A stretch of DNA of 64,000 bases from Ketogulonicigenium vulgare WSH-001 (GCF_000223375.1 NC_017384.1:1430097-1494096), one strand, 5' to 3'. Positions 26,087 through 34,897 are shown, numbered from the stretch's first letter. The notes: generated by a model not told the origin, from the sequence alone. A program made the numbers and translations.

Positions 26087-26187
26087 GTCGCTCTCGCATA
26101 TTCGGGGCTCGGATAGAAATATAGAGTGGCACACTATACCATCACCACTGGCATGGCGTTCGCTATTTATTGCGGGCGCCATCATCA
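26087..26187 (+). ncRNA. candidate one-spacer degenerate mini-CRISPR (CreA/CreR-like RNA)
   Basis: Bases 26087-26120 begin GTCGCTC and end GGATAGAAAT, matching the first 7 and nearly all of the last 10 positions of the array repeat, while the middle has diverged and is two bases longer. A hairpin persists through wobble pairs (GCTCT with GGGGC). About 36 bases follow (26121-26155), the size of array spacers. A second repeat-like unit then starts near 26156, with an 8-bp hairpin GCGTTCGC/GCGGGCGC around the loop TATTTATT. Processing by Cas5c just 5' of CGGATAGAAAT would leave an 11-base handle as for normal crRNAs. The layout fits antitoxin (CreA) or cas-autoregulatory (CreR) crRNA-like genes. 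No target with a TTC PAM was found by eye in nearby promoters. Confidence 0.55.
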
Positions 26188-26254
26188 CTTTTGCCAAATA
26201 CCGCTTGCCAGAATCGATTTCCTAGATAAGTTGACCTTATTTAAAGGAAAAATA

Positions 26255-27019
26255 ATGACTTATGGCATTCGACTGCATATTTGGGGCACGCATGGACTTT
26301 TTACGCGTCCCGAGTTAAAGGTCGAACGTGCCTCATATGATGTGATTACGCCTTCTGCCGCACGCGGGATTCTAGAGGCTATTCATTGGAAACCTGCTAT
26401 TCGCTGGATTGTGGATCGCATCCATGTGCTAGAGCCTATCCGGTTTCAATCCATTCGCCGCAATGAAGTTGGGCATAAGGCCCCTGCGGGGAAAATAAGA
26501 GCTGCGATGAACCGGGGTGATCTGGCTGATTTACAGATTCTGGTGGACCAAGATCGCCAACAGCGTGCGTCAAATGTCCTAGTGGCGCCTGCCTATGTGA
26601 TCGAGGCGCATTTTGATCTGACTGCAAAGGCCGGGCCAGATGATACGGTCGGCAAGCATCTCGATATTTTCAATCGCCGCGCGGCCAAGGGGCAATGCTT
26701 TAATCAGCCCAGCCTTGGCACACGCGAATTCGTCGCGCATTTTGCACTGGTCCCACCGGACGCCGTCATACCGTCCCCTGATGGCCATAGCTGGGGCGCA
26801 ATGTTGCATGCCGGCCAAACCAATGGCGCTCCACGCCCCTCTCGTGCGCCAGAAGCGGAAACGAGCGATCTTGGCTTTGGCACACCGCGTGATCTGGGTT
26901 TCATGTTATGGGATATCGATCATATGGCGCCTGGGCGTCCCTCGATGTTCTTTCGCGCCACCTTGCGCGATGGCATTGTCGAAATACCCGCCCCCGGCAG
27001 CCCGGATATCAAACGATGA
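26255..27019 (+). CDS. cas5: Cas5c (Cas5d), pre-crRNA endonuclease and Cascade subunit
   Basis: The 254-residue RAMP protein opens MTYGIRLHIWGTHGLFTRPE and continues YDVITPSAARGILEAIHWKP, the N-terminal signature of type I-C Cas5. In this subtype Cas5 replaces Cas6: it cuts the repeat hairpin and stays on the 5' handle. The ATG at 26255 follows AAAGGAAAA; the frame is open further upstream but that part crosses the mini-CRISPR. The stop overlaps cas8c by four bases. Its own promoter probably lies in the 381-base gap after cas3. Confidence 0.92.
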   Translation: MTYGIRLHIWGTHGLFTRPELKVERASYDVITPSAARGILEAIHWKPAIRWIVDRIHVLEPIRFQSIRRNEVGHKAPAGKIRAAMNRGDLADLQILVDQDRQQRASNVLVAPAYVIEAHFDLTAKAGPDDTVGKHLDIFNRRAAKGQCFNQPSLGTREFVAHFALVPPDAVIPSPDGHSWGAMLHAGQTNGAPRPSRAPEAETSDLGFGTPRDLGFMLWDIDHMAPGRPSMFFRATLRDGIVEIPAPGSPDIKR

Positions 27020-28785
27020 GCGTGCTTTCATCGCTATCGCGCGCCTATGAACGGCTGCCAGATGCGCCTCCGTATGGCTTCTCCTCCGAGAAAATCGGTT
27101 TTTGCATCGTACTGAACGCAGATGGGTCTGTTCACGATGTCATAGACAAGCGTCAGGACGATAAAAAGCGTAGCCCCGCCATGCTTTTGGTGCCGCAAGC
27201 GGTAAAACGCACCGCGGGGATCGCACCGAATTTCCTTTGGGACAAAACGGCCTATGTTCTGGGCGTAACCGCAGGCGAAGGCAAACGCACGGCCGATGAG
27301 CATGCCAAGTTTCGCGAAATGCATGTGCAATGGCTGGCCGGGACACAGGACGAGGGCCTGCTGGCACTGCTGCGTTTCCTTGACGCTTGGACCGCCGACA
27401 GATTTACTGCACCGGTCTGGCCAGAGGATATGCGCGATCAGAATATCGTCTTTGCCCTCGCCAGCGAGTACCGCGAACGCTACATTCACGAACGTTCTGG
27501 CGCGAAAGAGATCTGGCAGCGGCTTGGCACAGAAGGTGCGTCAGATCCGCAGATTTGCCTGGTCAGTGGCGACCCCGCCCCCATCGCGCGTTTGCACCCC
27601 TCGATCAAAGGCGTCTGGGGTGCGCAAACCGCTGGCGCGAGTTTGGTGTCATTCAACCTCGACGCGTTTACGTCCTACGGCCACGAACAAGGCGACAACG
27701 CCCCCGTGTCCGAGGTCGCAACCTTTCAGTATACGACCGCATTGAACCGCTTCCTTGAAAAAGACAGTGGGCATCGTCTGCAGATTGGCGATGCCTCGAC
27801 CGTCTTTTGGGCGGACGCGTCTGGTTTGATTTCTGAAATGGCGGAATCGCTGTTCGCAGGCATGTTCGACACGCCCGAGGCCGCACATGATGACGATAGT
27901 ATAGAAACCAAAAAGATCGCCGCCAAGCTAGAGCGAATTCGGCGCGGCGAACGGTTGGACGAGGTCGAACCCCAATTGACCCAAGGGGTGCGCTTTCATG
28001 TTCTAAGCCTTGCCCCTAATGCCGCGCGCCTTTCTGTGCGTTTCTATTGGGAGAACGATTTTGCGCAACTGACCCGCAATTATCAGGCCTATCTTGAAGA
28101 TACAAAGATCGAACCGCCACCGCGCGATGGCTGGCCCCCTCTGTGGCGCTATCTGGTCGAACTTGCGGTATTGAACAAGCGCGAGAATATCCCGCCCAAT
28201 CTGGCCGGCGAATGGACGCGCGCCATCTTAACCCGAACGCCCTATCCGATGACATTGCTTGCAACAGCGCTGATGCGGATCAGGTCAGACGGCGAGGTCA
28301 ATGCGCTGCGGGCGGCAGTTTTAAAATCCGTCCTGGTCCGAAATTTCAATAAGGAGGCCCCGGTGGCGCTTAATCCTACGTTTAGTGACAGCAAGGGCTA
28401 TCTGCTTGGCCGCCTCTTTGCCGCCTATGAAGAAGTCCAACGCGAGGCGCTTGGCCGCAATGTCAACGCCACGATCAAGGACAAATTCTATGGCGCGGCC
28501 TCGGCCTCACCGCAAAAGGTGTTTGCCACCCTTGATAGCGGCGCACAGAACCACTTTACCAAATTGCGCAAAATCAATGCTGGCCGCGCGGTCAACCTTG
28601 ACCAGCTGATCATGTCGATCATGGATCAGATGTCGCCAGACAAAGACCCGATCCCGGCCTTTCTCAATGCGCCGGAACAGGGCCTGTTCGGCCTTGGCTA
28701 TTATCACCAGCGCAGTGATTTTTTCCGCAAACGCGATACCAAAACTGACTCAGTGACTGAGACCCAACCGGAGACCACCGCATGA
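27016..28785 (+). CDS. cas8c: Cas8c (Csd1), large Cascade subunit
   Basis: The 589-residue Csd1-family protein starts MSVLSSLSRAYERLPDAPPY and shows the family features CLVSGDPAPIARLHPSIKGV and SFNLDAFTSYGHEQGDNAPV. Cas8c recognises the PAM and helps open target DNA. In type I-C it also supplies the small-subunit function from an internal start within its C-terminal part; I did not locate that start with confidence. It overlaps cas5 and cas7 by four bases at each end (ATGA), so all three are likely co-translated. Confidence 0.93.
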   Translation: MSVLSSLSRAYERLPDAPPYGFSSEKIGFCIVLNADGSVHDVIDKRQDDKKRSPAMLLVPQAVKRTAGIAPNFLWDKTAYVLGVTAGEGKRTADEHAKFREMHVQWLAGTQDEGLLALLRFLDAWTADRFTAPVWPEDMRDQNIVFALASEYRERYIHERSGAKEIWQRLGTEGASDPQICLVSGDPAPIARLHPSIKGVWGAQTAGASLVSFNLDAFTSYGHEQGDNAPVSEVATFQYTTALNRFLEKDSGHRLQIGDASTVFWADASGLISEMAESLFAGMFDTPEAAHDDDSIETKKIAAKLERIRRGERLDEVEPQLTQGVRFHVLSLAPNAARLSVRFYWENDFAQLTRNYQAYLEDTKIEPPPRDGWPPLWRYLVELAVLNKRENIPPNLAGEWTRAILTRTPYPMTLLATALMRIRSDGEVNALRAAVLKSVLVRNFNKEAPVALNPTFSDSKGYLLGRLFAAYEEVQREALGRNVNATIKDKFYGAASASPQKVFATLDSGAQNHFTKLRKINAGRAVNLDQLIMSIMDQMSPDKDPIPAFLNAPEQGLFGLGYYHQRSDFFRKRDTKTDSVTETQPETTA

Positions 28786-29732
28786 CTACGCTATCCCGCC
28801 GCCATGATTTCGTGCTGATCTTCGATGTAACCAACGGCAACCCCAACGGCGACCCTGATGCGGGAAATCAGCCCCGCCTGGACCCAGAGACCGGGCATGG
28901 CCTCGTTTCGGATGTCAGCCTAAAACGCAAGATCCGCAACTATGTAGAGCTGGCGCATGAGGGCAAGGACGGCCATCATATCTATGTTCAGGAGGGTGCG
29001 ATCCTGAATGAAAAGCATCGGGCCGCCTATATCGCCAAACGCCCTGGCGATGAAAAAGCCAAGACTGACAAAAAGCTAAACCCCAAAGACGATGCCGAAG
29101 CCAAGGAATTGCGCGACTGGATGTGCGCGAATTTCTTTGACGTGCGCACCTTTGGCGCGGTGATGTCGACGGGCATCAATTGCGGGCAGGTCAAGGGACC
29201 GGTGCAAATGACTTTCGCCACATCGGTAGAACGCATTTTGCCGGCCGAGATCACAATTACTCGCATGGCTGCGACCAACGAAGCTGAAAAGAAAAAGGCC
29301 GAAGAAGGCTCCGACGGCGATCAGCGCACCGAAAATCGTACAATGGGGCGCAAACATATCGTGCCGTATGGCCTCTATGTCGCGCATGGCTTTGTTTCGG
29401 CCAAATTCGCCGAGCGGACTGGATTTTCTGAGGCGGATCTTGATCTGCTGCTAGAGGCCCTGAAGAACGCCTTTGAGCATGATCGCTCGGCCGCGCGGGG
29501 CGAAATGGCGACCCGCAAGCTGATCGTATTCAAACATGAAAACGCACTCGGCAATGCCCCCGCGCATGAGCTGTTCGACAGGGTTCGCATCGGGCGCAAT
29601 CTGGCCGGAGAGTTCCGCCCCATCGGCGACAGCCGCCTCGACAACCAACCCCCTGCCCGTAAATTCGGTGACTATCTGATCGAGATCGACCGCGAGGCCC
29701 TGCCCGCGGGCGTCGACATTATCGAGTTGTAA
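28782..29732 (+). CDS. cas7: Cas7c (Csd2), Cascade backbone subunit
   Basis: The 316-residue Csd2-family RAMP starts with LSRRHDFVLIFDVTNGNPNG and PDAGNQPRLDPETGHGLVSD, the typical N-terminus, and contains FDVRTFGAVMSTG. Several copies line the crRNA spacer in the complex. It overlaps cas8c by four bases and is followed after two bases by cas4. Length is normal for the family. Confidence 0.94.
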   Translation: MTTLSRRHDFVLIFDVTNGNPNGDPDAGNQPRLDPETGHGLVSDVSLKRKIRNYVELAHEGKDGHHIYVQEGAILNEKHRAAYIAKRPGDEKAKTDKKLNPKDDAEAKELRDWMCANFFDVRTFGAVMSTGINCGQVKGPVQMTFATSVERILPAEITITRMAATNEAEKKKAEEGSDGDQRTENRTMGRKHIVPYGLYVAHGFVSAKFAERTGFSEADLDLLLEALKNAFEHDRSAARGEMATRKLIVFKHENALGNAPAHELFDRVRIGRNLAGEFRPIGDSRLDNQPPARKFGDYLIEIDREALPAGVDIIEL

Positions 29733-29734
29733 CG

Positions 29735-30379
29735 ATGGGGGCCGAGGAGGATGCAATCCCTCTCTCGGCCCTGCAACATGCGGTGTATTGCCTAAGGCAG
29801 GCGGCACTCATCCATCTTGAACGCCTCTGGGTCGCGAACCGGTTTACGGCCGAAGGCGATGTGTTGCACGCTGTTGCCGATAAGGGCGGCGCAAGGCGGG
29901 CCCGCGGTGTAAGGCGGGTTATGTCATTGCCGCTGGCGTCCGCGCGGCTAAATCTTATTGGCACGGCGGATCTCGTTGAATTCATCCCAGGTCCAGCGGG
30001 CGAAGTCGCCTTTCCGGTCGAATACAAACGCGGCAAACCCAAATTGCACCGCGCCGATGAGGTCCAGCTATGTGCGCAGGCCCTCTGTCTTGAGGAGATG
30101 ACCGGCCAGCCGGTGCCCGAGGGCGCGCTGTTTTACGCGCATACCAAGCGCCGCGTTACGGTTCCGTTTGATACAGAGCTGCGCGCTCTGACCCAAAACG
30201 CGGCGCAATCCTTGGCCGATATACTCGCAAGCCGCATCACCCCCGCACCAACCGCGCATAAAAGCCGCTGCCGTGCCTGTTCCTTGCATGAGGCCTGCCG
30301 CCCCGAAACCTATGCGCGCCCGGTGCTGGCCTGGCGCGACCAGATGCTGGCACGGTCGCTAAAGGACATATCGGAATGA
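29735..30379 (+). CDS. cas4: Cas4, adaptation exonuclease
   Basis: The 214-residue RecB-like nuclease has the active-site segments GTADLVEF and VEYKRGKPK (Asp, Glu-x-Lys) followed by a Gln-containing helix (DEVQLCAQALCLEEM). The iron-sulfur cysteines are one in YCLRQ near the N-terminus and three in CRACSLHEAC near the C-terminus. Cas4 trims prespacers and enforces the PAM with Cas1-Cas2. It lies between cas7 and cas1, overlapping cas1 by four bases. Confidence 0.92.
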   Translation: MGAEEDAIPLSALQHAVYCLRQAALIHLERLWVANRFTAEGDVLHAVADKGGARRARGVRRVMSLPLASARLNLIGTADLVEFIPGPAGEVAFPVEYKRGKPKLHRADEVQLCAQALCLEEMTGQPVPEGALFYAHTKRRVTVPFDTELRALTQNAAQSLADILASRITPAPTAHKSRCRACSLHEACRPETYARPVLAWRDQMLARSLKDISE

Positions 30380-31410
30380 AAAAGCTTTTAAACACCGTCT
30401 ATGTCACCACCGAAGGCGCCGCACTGAAGAAAGACGGCGAGAACCTTGTCGCCGAAATCGAGGGCAGCGAAAAAGCCCGTGTGCCCCTCCATATGGTAGC
30501 CTCTGTCGTCACGTTTGGTCCGATCTTTGTCTCGCCAGCATTGATCGGCACCTGCGCCGAGCGCGGCATCACCATCGCTTTGATGGATCGCATTGGCCGG
30601 TTCCAAGCCCGGATCGAGGGGCCGGTGTCTGGCAATGTGCTGTTACGCCGCGCCCAATATCGTACGGCAGATGATGCCGTCGATGTGGTGCGCTCGATCG
30701 TATTGGGTAAGCTCGCCAACCAACGGGCGGTGATCCGCCGGGGCCTGCGCGACTATGGCGACGAGATGGCCGCTCCGGTGCGTGACGCGCTCGAGCGCGC
30801 CAGCGACCGCATCGAGATGATCTTACGCCGCGTGCAGGTGAAAGACGACAGCATCGATCTGTTGCGCGGCGCAGAGGGCGAGGCTGCCACGCTTTATTTC
30901 GGCGTATTTAACCACTTAATCCGCAGTCCCGATGCTACGCTGCACTGGACGGGCCGATCGCGCCGCCCGCCGCTAGATCCGATGAATGCACTTTTGTCTT
31001 TCCTTTACACTCTTTTAACCCATGACTGCCGATCCGCCTGCGAGGCCGTTGGCCTTGACCCTGCGGTCGGCTTTTTACACCGTGATCGTCCCGGTCGGCC
31101 ATCATTGGCCCTTGACCTGATGGAGGAGCTACGCGCGCCCCTTGCCGACCGGCTCGCCTTGTCGCTGGTGAACCGGCGCCAGTTGCGCGCTGGCGATTTT
31201 CGGCAAATGGATAACGGGGCGGTGCTCTTGACGGACGAGGCGCGCAAAACGGTGCTGACTGCTTGGCAAGAGCGGAAGAAGGAAGAGCGCCTCCATCCCT
31301 TTCTGAATGAAAAGGCTCCGTTTGGGCTTGTGCCTTATCTTCAGGCCCAGATGCTGGCGCGTCATCTGCGCGGCGATATCGAAGCCTATCCGCCATGGTT
31401 CTGGAGTTAG
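30376..31410 (+). CDS. cas1: Cas1, CRISPR integrase
   Basis: The 344-residue Cas1 is of the I-C type. It has an N-terminal beta domain ([20 protein letters not shown]) and an alpha-helical catalytic domain with the metal ligands in [11 protein letters not shown] (Glu), [20 protein letters not shown] (His and Asp/Glu). Together with Cas2 it inserts new spacers at the leader end. It overlaps cas4 by four bases and is followed after four bases by cas2. All catalytic residues appear intact, so adaptation should be possible. Confidence 0.95.
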   Translation: MKKLLNTVYVTTEGAALKKDGENLVAEIEGSEKARVPLHMVASVVTFGPIFVSPALIGTCAERGITIALMDRIGRFQARIEGPVSGNVLLRRAQYRTADDAVDVVRSIVLGKLANQRAVIRRGLRDYGDEMAAPVRDALERASDRIEMILRRVQVKDDSIDLLRGAEGEAATLYFGVFNHLIRSPDATLHWTGRSRRPPLDPMNALLSFLYTLLTHDCRSACEAVGLDPAVGFLHRDRPGRPSLALDLMEELRAPLADRLALSLVNRRQLRAGDFRQMDNGAVLLTDEARKTVLTAWQERKKEERLHPFLNEKAPFGLVPYLQAQMLARHLRGDIEAYPPWFWS

Positions 31411-31414
31411 CACG

Positions 31415-31705
31415 ATGCTGGTTCTTGTCACCTATGACGTCAATACACTATCCGATGGGGGCAAAAAACGCCTGCGCCAGGTCGCACGCGCCTGCGAAGA
31501 CTGGGGCCAGCGAGTCCAGTTTTCTGTCTTTGAAATTGAACTAGACCCCGCACAATGGACAAAGCTACGCGCAAGGCTGGAGAGTATTATTGATGCGAAG
31601 ACCGACAGTCTGCGCTATTACTTCCTAGGAACAAACTGGGAGCGCCGGATCGAACACGTCGGCGCCAAGCCCGCGAAGGATCTGAACGGTCCACTGATCA
31701 TATGA
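31415..31705 (+). CDS. cas2: Cas2, adaptation subunit
   Basis: The 96-residue Cas2 has the ferredoxin-like fold N-terminus [11 protein letters not shown], with the conserved Asp at residue 8, and the segment [14 protein letters not shown]. The ATG at 31415 follows GGAGTTAG; the open frame continues upstream into cas1 but the start is not there. It ends 176 bases before the first repeat, the usual place for the leader. Confidence 0.94.
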   Translation: MLVLVTYDVNTLSDGGKKRLRQVARACEDWGQRVQFSVFEIELDPAQWTKLRARLESIIDAKTDSLRYYFLGTNWERRIEHVGAKPAKDLNGPLII

Positions 31706-31881
31706 TGCGAACCCAAAGCGTGTCGGCCAACCCCCATCTGTTCGCAGCGCCCTAACCTGCTGTTTATAAAGAGACATATAGCGGCAGCTTCAGCCGGCCA
31801 GCGAATATGCTCCAAAAAGCAACAACGCTCGCATTCTCCCAAATCTTTTTCTTTCCATTTCAAAAAGATATACCCACCGGA
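31706..31881 (+). promoter_or_regulatory. CRISPR leader
   Basis: The 176 bases between the cas2 stop and the first repeat become rich in A and T toward the array (TTTTTCTTTCCATTTC followed by AAAAAGATATA). This side is assigned as leader because cas2 abuts it and because the degenerate repeat is at the far end of the array. It should hold the array promoter and the integration anchor; specific boxes are not clear. Confidence 0.7.
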
Positions 31882-32575
31882 GTCGCTCCCCCCACGGGAG
31901 CGTGGATAGAAACCCCGATCCAACCGCGAAGTGGGCCAGCCGCGATGGTCGCTCCCCCCACGGGAGCGTGGATAGAAACACTGTCACTCCGACTTGGAGA
32001 GCATCTACAATGACGTCGCTCCCCCCACGGGAGCGTGGATAGAACCAGTTGGCGTGCGGGCGTCCACATCTGAATGATGGTCGCTCCCCCCACGGGAGCG
32101 TGGATAGAAACTCATTGTAGATGGTGGTATCGAAACGCGACACCTGTCGCTCCCCCCACGGGAGCGTGGATAGAAACTCCCATAAAAAAACCCGCCTCTA
32201 AGGGCGGGCTGGTCGCTCCCCCCACGGGAGCGTGGATAGAAACTGCTTCCGGTAAAACTCCACCGCAGCGTGGAACGTCGCTCCCCCCACGGGAGCGTGG
32301 ATAGAAACGATGCCGTCCTCGCGTCCCTCCAATCCAGCGCGCGGTCGCTCCCCCACGGGAGCGTGGATAGAAACAGCGACCAATGGCGCGTAGCGACACC
32401 CTATCAGGACGTCGCTCCCCCCACGGGAGCGTGGATAGAAACTACGCTATGACCCAGATCCTCCGGGGGCGCGCAACGTCGCTCCCCCCACGGGAGCGTG
32501 GATAGAAACCCCAGCAGGCGCGGCGCAGACGACAGGCGGGACGGTCGCTCCCCCCACGGGAGCGGGGATAGAAAG
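31882..32575 (+). CRISPR. type I-C CRISPR array, 11 repeats and 10 spacers
   Basis: The 32-bp repeat begins GTCGCTCCCCCCACGGGAGC and ends GTGGATAGAAAC. It folds into a 7-bp hairpin (CGCTCCC/GGGAGCG) and leaves an 11-base handle, as in type I-C. Repeats start at 31882, 31948, 32015, 32080, 32146, 32212, 32277, 32344, 32411, 32478 and 32544; spacers are 33-36 bases. Variants: the third repeat ends ACC (or lacks one A), the eighth lacks one C, and the last has G at position 22 and ends in G, marking the trailer end. The fifth spacer (32178-32211) is an intrinsic-terminator-like sequence. The second and fourth share a 12-base segment in opposite orientation. Confidence 0.97.
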
Positions 32576-32701
32576 ATCTGCTTAAGGAAGGGGATTTTCA
32601 CTCTTTCATTTGAAAGGCTATCTGCCACTTCACTTCACCGCACAAAGCACAGCGAGAATTGTGGGGGGGTCGGCGAGGCTGCTTGCCTGCGGGCTGCTGC
32701 G

Positions 32702-34153
32702 CTAGATCGGGTAATGGATATGCCCATCTTGCACAGTGATCCAACGCAGTTCGGTAAATTCATGGATGCCCCAATTGCCGCCGAACCTGCCATAGCCCGA
32801 GGCTTTTGTACCGCCAAAGGGCATCTGGGCCTCGTCGTGGACGGTCGGGCCGTTCACATGGCAAATGCCGCTCTCGATCCGGCGCGCGACGGCAAGCGCT
32901 CGGTTCACATCGCCGCCAAAGACCGCGGATGACAGCCCGTATTCGGTGTCATTGGCGACGCGGACGGCCTCATCAATACTGCCGACACGCACGACGGTGA
33001 CGACCGGGCCAAAGGATTCCTCGCCGTAGATCCGCATCGCGGGCGAGACGTGATCCAGCAGCGCGGCATCCATCAATGTGCCATCAATCCGGCCACCTGC
33101 TGCAAGAACAGCGCCTTTGCTGGTGGCGTCCTTGATCAACTGCTCGATCCGCTGAGCCGCGCTGACATCGACGACTGACCCCAGCGGTGTTTTCCCCTCG
33201 CGCGGGTCGCCCGCGATCAGAGTGCGCGCTTTGACCGCCAGCTTTTCGACGAAAGCGTCGGCGACGCTCTCCATCACGACGATGCGCTCGGTCGACATGC
33301 AAATCTGACCCTGGTTCATATAGGCGCCAAAGGCGGCCGCTGCGACGGCCTCGTCCAGATCGGCGTCGTCCAACACGACAAACGGCGCTTTGCCGCCCAG
33401 CTCTAGCAGCGCGGGTTTTAGGTAACGCCCTGCTTTTTCAGCAATAATACGGCCAACACGGGTCGATCCGGTGAAATTGACACGGCGCACGGCGGGATGG
33501 GCGATCAGGGCCTCGACAATTTCGGCGGCATCCTCGGGCGCGTTCGATACGGCGTTCAACACCCCCGCAGGCAAGCCCGCCTGCAGCAGGCTAGAGACGA
33601 TCAGATGATGCGTGCGGGGGCAAAGCTCGGATGTTTTCATGACGACGGTATTGCCGCAGGCGAGTGGTGTCGCCAGCGCGCGCACGCCCAAAATCACCGG
33701 CGCATTCCACGGCGCCATCGCCAGAACAACACCCGCAGGCTGCCGCACCGCCATTGCCGTGCTGCCGGGGCGGTTCGAGGGGATGATTTCGCCTTTGATC
33801 TGCGTGACAAGACTGGCCGCCTCGCGCAGCATATCGGCGGCAAGGGTCACGTTGAACATCGCCCACCCCGCCGTCGCGCCGATTTCAGCCCCCATCGCGG
33901 CGACAAACTGCGGGCCGTTCGCCTCGAGCATATCAGCCGCCTTCAGCAGCACGGTGCGCCGGGTCTTGGGGCTAGAGCGCGACCATTCGGGAAAGGCCGC
34001 CGCAGCAGCATCGGCTGCACGCTGCGCATCATCGGTGGTTGCGGCGGCGGCTTCGGTTGCGACCTCTCCGCTGATCGGGTTCTTGCGGGTAAAGGTCTTG
34101 CCGCCCGAGGCGGGCAGGGTTTCATTATTGATAAGCAGGCCAAGCAGGTCCAT
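32702..34153 (-). CDS. NAD(P)-dependent aldehyde dehydrogenase (vanillin/salicylaldehyde dehydrogenase-like)
   Basis: This is a 483-residue aldehyde dehydrogenase. The cofactor/catalytic segments are APWNAPVILGVRALATPLAC, FTGSTRVGR, LELGGKAPFVVLDDAD (Glu) and NQGQICMSTER with the nucleophile Cys. The subfamily acts on aromatic aldehydes such as vanillin or salicylaldehyde. The start has GGAGAC just upstream. It is the last gene of the minus-strand livK-H-M-G-F operon, 27 bases after livF, which suggests the importer brings in an aldehyde or its precursor. The exact substrate is open. Confidence 0.86.
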   Translation of the reverse strand: MDLLGLLINNETLPASGGKTFTRKNPISGEVATEAAAATTDDAQRAADAAAAAFPEWSRSSPKTRRTVLLKAADMLEANGPQFVAAMGAEIGATAGWAMFNVTLAADMLREAASLVTQIKGEIIPSNRPGSTAMAVRQPAGVVLAMAPWNAPVILGVRALATPLACGNTVVMKTSELCPRTHHLIVSSLLQAGLPAGVLNAVSNAPEDAAEIVEALIAHPAVRRVNFTGSTRVGRIIAEKAGRYLKPALLELGGKAPFVVLDDADLDEAVAAAAFGAYMNQGQICMSTERIVVMESVADAFVEKLAVKARTLIAGDPREGKTPLGSVVDVSAAQRIEQLIKDATSKGAVLAAGGRIDGTLMDAALLDHVSPAMRIYGEESFGPVVTVVRVGSIDEAVRVANDTEYGLSSAVFGGDVNRALAVARRIESGICHVNGPTVHDEAQMPFGGTKASGYGRFGGNWGIHEFTELRWITVQDGHIHYPI

Positions 34154-34180
34154 CGGATCGTCTCCTTTATCGAAAATACA

Positions 34181-34897
34181 TCAGGCCGCGCTGCCGCCTA
34201 GAAATGCGTTTTGCACGGCGGGATCGTTGCGCAGTGTATCGGCGGTGCCTTCGCCGACGATGCGGCCTGCCTCCATCAGATAGCCGCGATCCGCCAGCGA
34301 TAGCGACAGGGCGACATTCTGCTCGACCAGCAAGATGGCAACGCCGGTCTCTTTCACGCGCCGCAGGGCCGCGAACAACTCTGCCACCACAATCGGCGCA
34401 AGGCCGAGGCTAGGCTCGTCCAGCAGCAGATAATCGGGATTGCTCATCAAGGCGCGCCCAATGGCAACCATCTGCTGCTCGCCGCCCGACATGGTGCGCA
34501 CGGTTTGGCGGCGCCGTTCGGCAAGGCGCGGGAACAGGGTATAGACGAAATCCCGCCGCGCCCCCTCACCCGCGCGGGCGCGTTTGGGATTGGCCCCCAG
34601 CAGCAGGTTTTCCGCCACTGTCAGATCCGCGAACACGCCCCTCCCCTCGGGCACCAGCGCAAGGCCGCGATCCACGATCTGATGCGCAGGCGCGCCCAAC
34701 AGCGGCACATCGTCCAAAGTGACCACGCTGCCTGCATCGGGCCGCACAATGCCGCCCACAGCCTTTAGCGCCGAGGATTTCCCCGCCCCGTTCGCGCCAA
34801 GGATCACGACCGTCTCGCCCCGTGCCACGGCCACATTCACGCACTGCAGCGCCAAATGACGGCCATAGCGCAGGGACAGGTTTGCGATCTTAAGCAT
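34181..34897 (-). CDS. livF: branched-chain amino acid-type ABC ATPase LivF
   Basis: The 238-residue ATPase has Walker A GANGAGKSS, signature TMSGGEQQMVAIGRAL, Walker B YLLLDEPSLGL and the LVEQNVALSL segment typical of LivF. The ATG at 34897 overlaps the livG stop by 8 bases and matches the family start MLKIANLSLRYG. It works with LivG as the energising pair of a HAAT-family importer whose cargo may be an aromatic or other hydrophobic acid rather than leucine. Confidence 0.88.
   Translation of the reverse strand: MLKIANLSLRYGRHLALQCVNVAVARGETVVILGANGAGKSSALKAVGGIVRPDAGSVVTLDDVPLLGAPAHQIVDRGLALVPEGRGVFADLTVAENLLLGANPKRARAGEGARRDFVYTLFPRLAERRRQTVRTMSGGEQQMVAIGRALMSNPDYLLLDEPSLGLAPIVVAELFAALRRVKETGVAILLVEQNVALSLSLADRGYLMEAGRIVGEGTADTLRNDPAVQNAFLGGSAA

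Noticed and set aside
26219..26232. TTC followed by CTAGATAAG upstream of cas5c as guide target
   Set aside because: The PAM is right but only positions 2-5 and 9 match the guide start, too little to claim.
25874..31705. Missing cas6
   Set aside because: Type I-C systems use Cas5c for repeat cleavage and have no cas6, so its absence is normal.
32178..32211. Terminator spacer stopping pre-crRNA transcription
   Set aside because: On the array strand the A tract comes before the hairpin and no U tract follows, so it would not terminate in that direction.
31790..32932. Several open frames on both strands inside the CRISPR array
   Set aside because: They consist of translated repeats (PPTGAWIET- and SIHAPVGGAT-like units) and are artefacts of the array.
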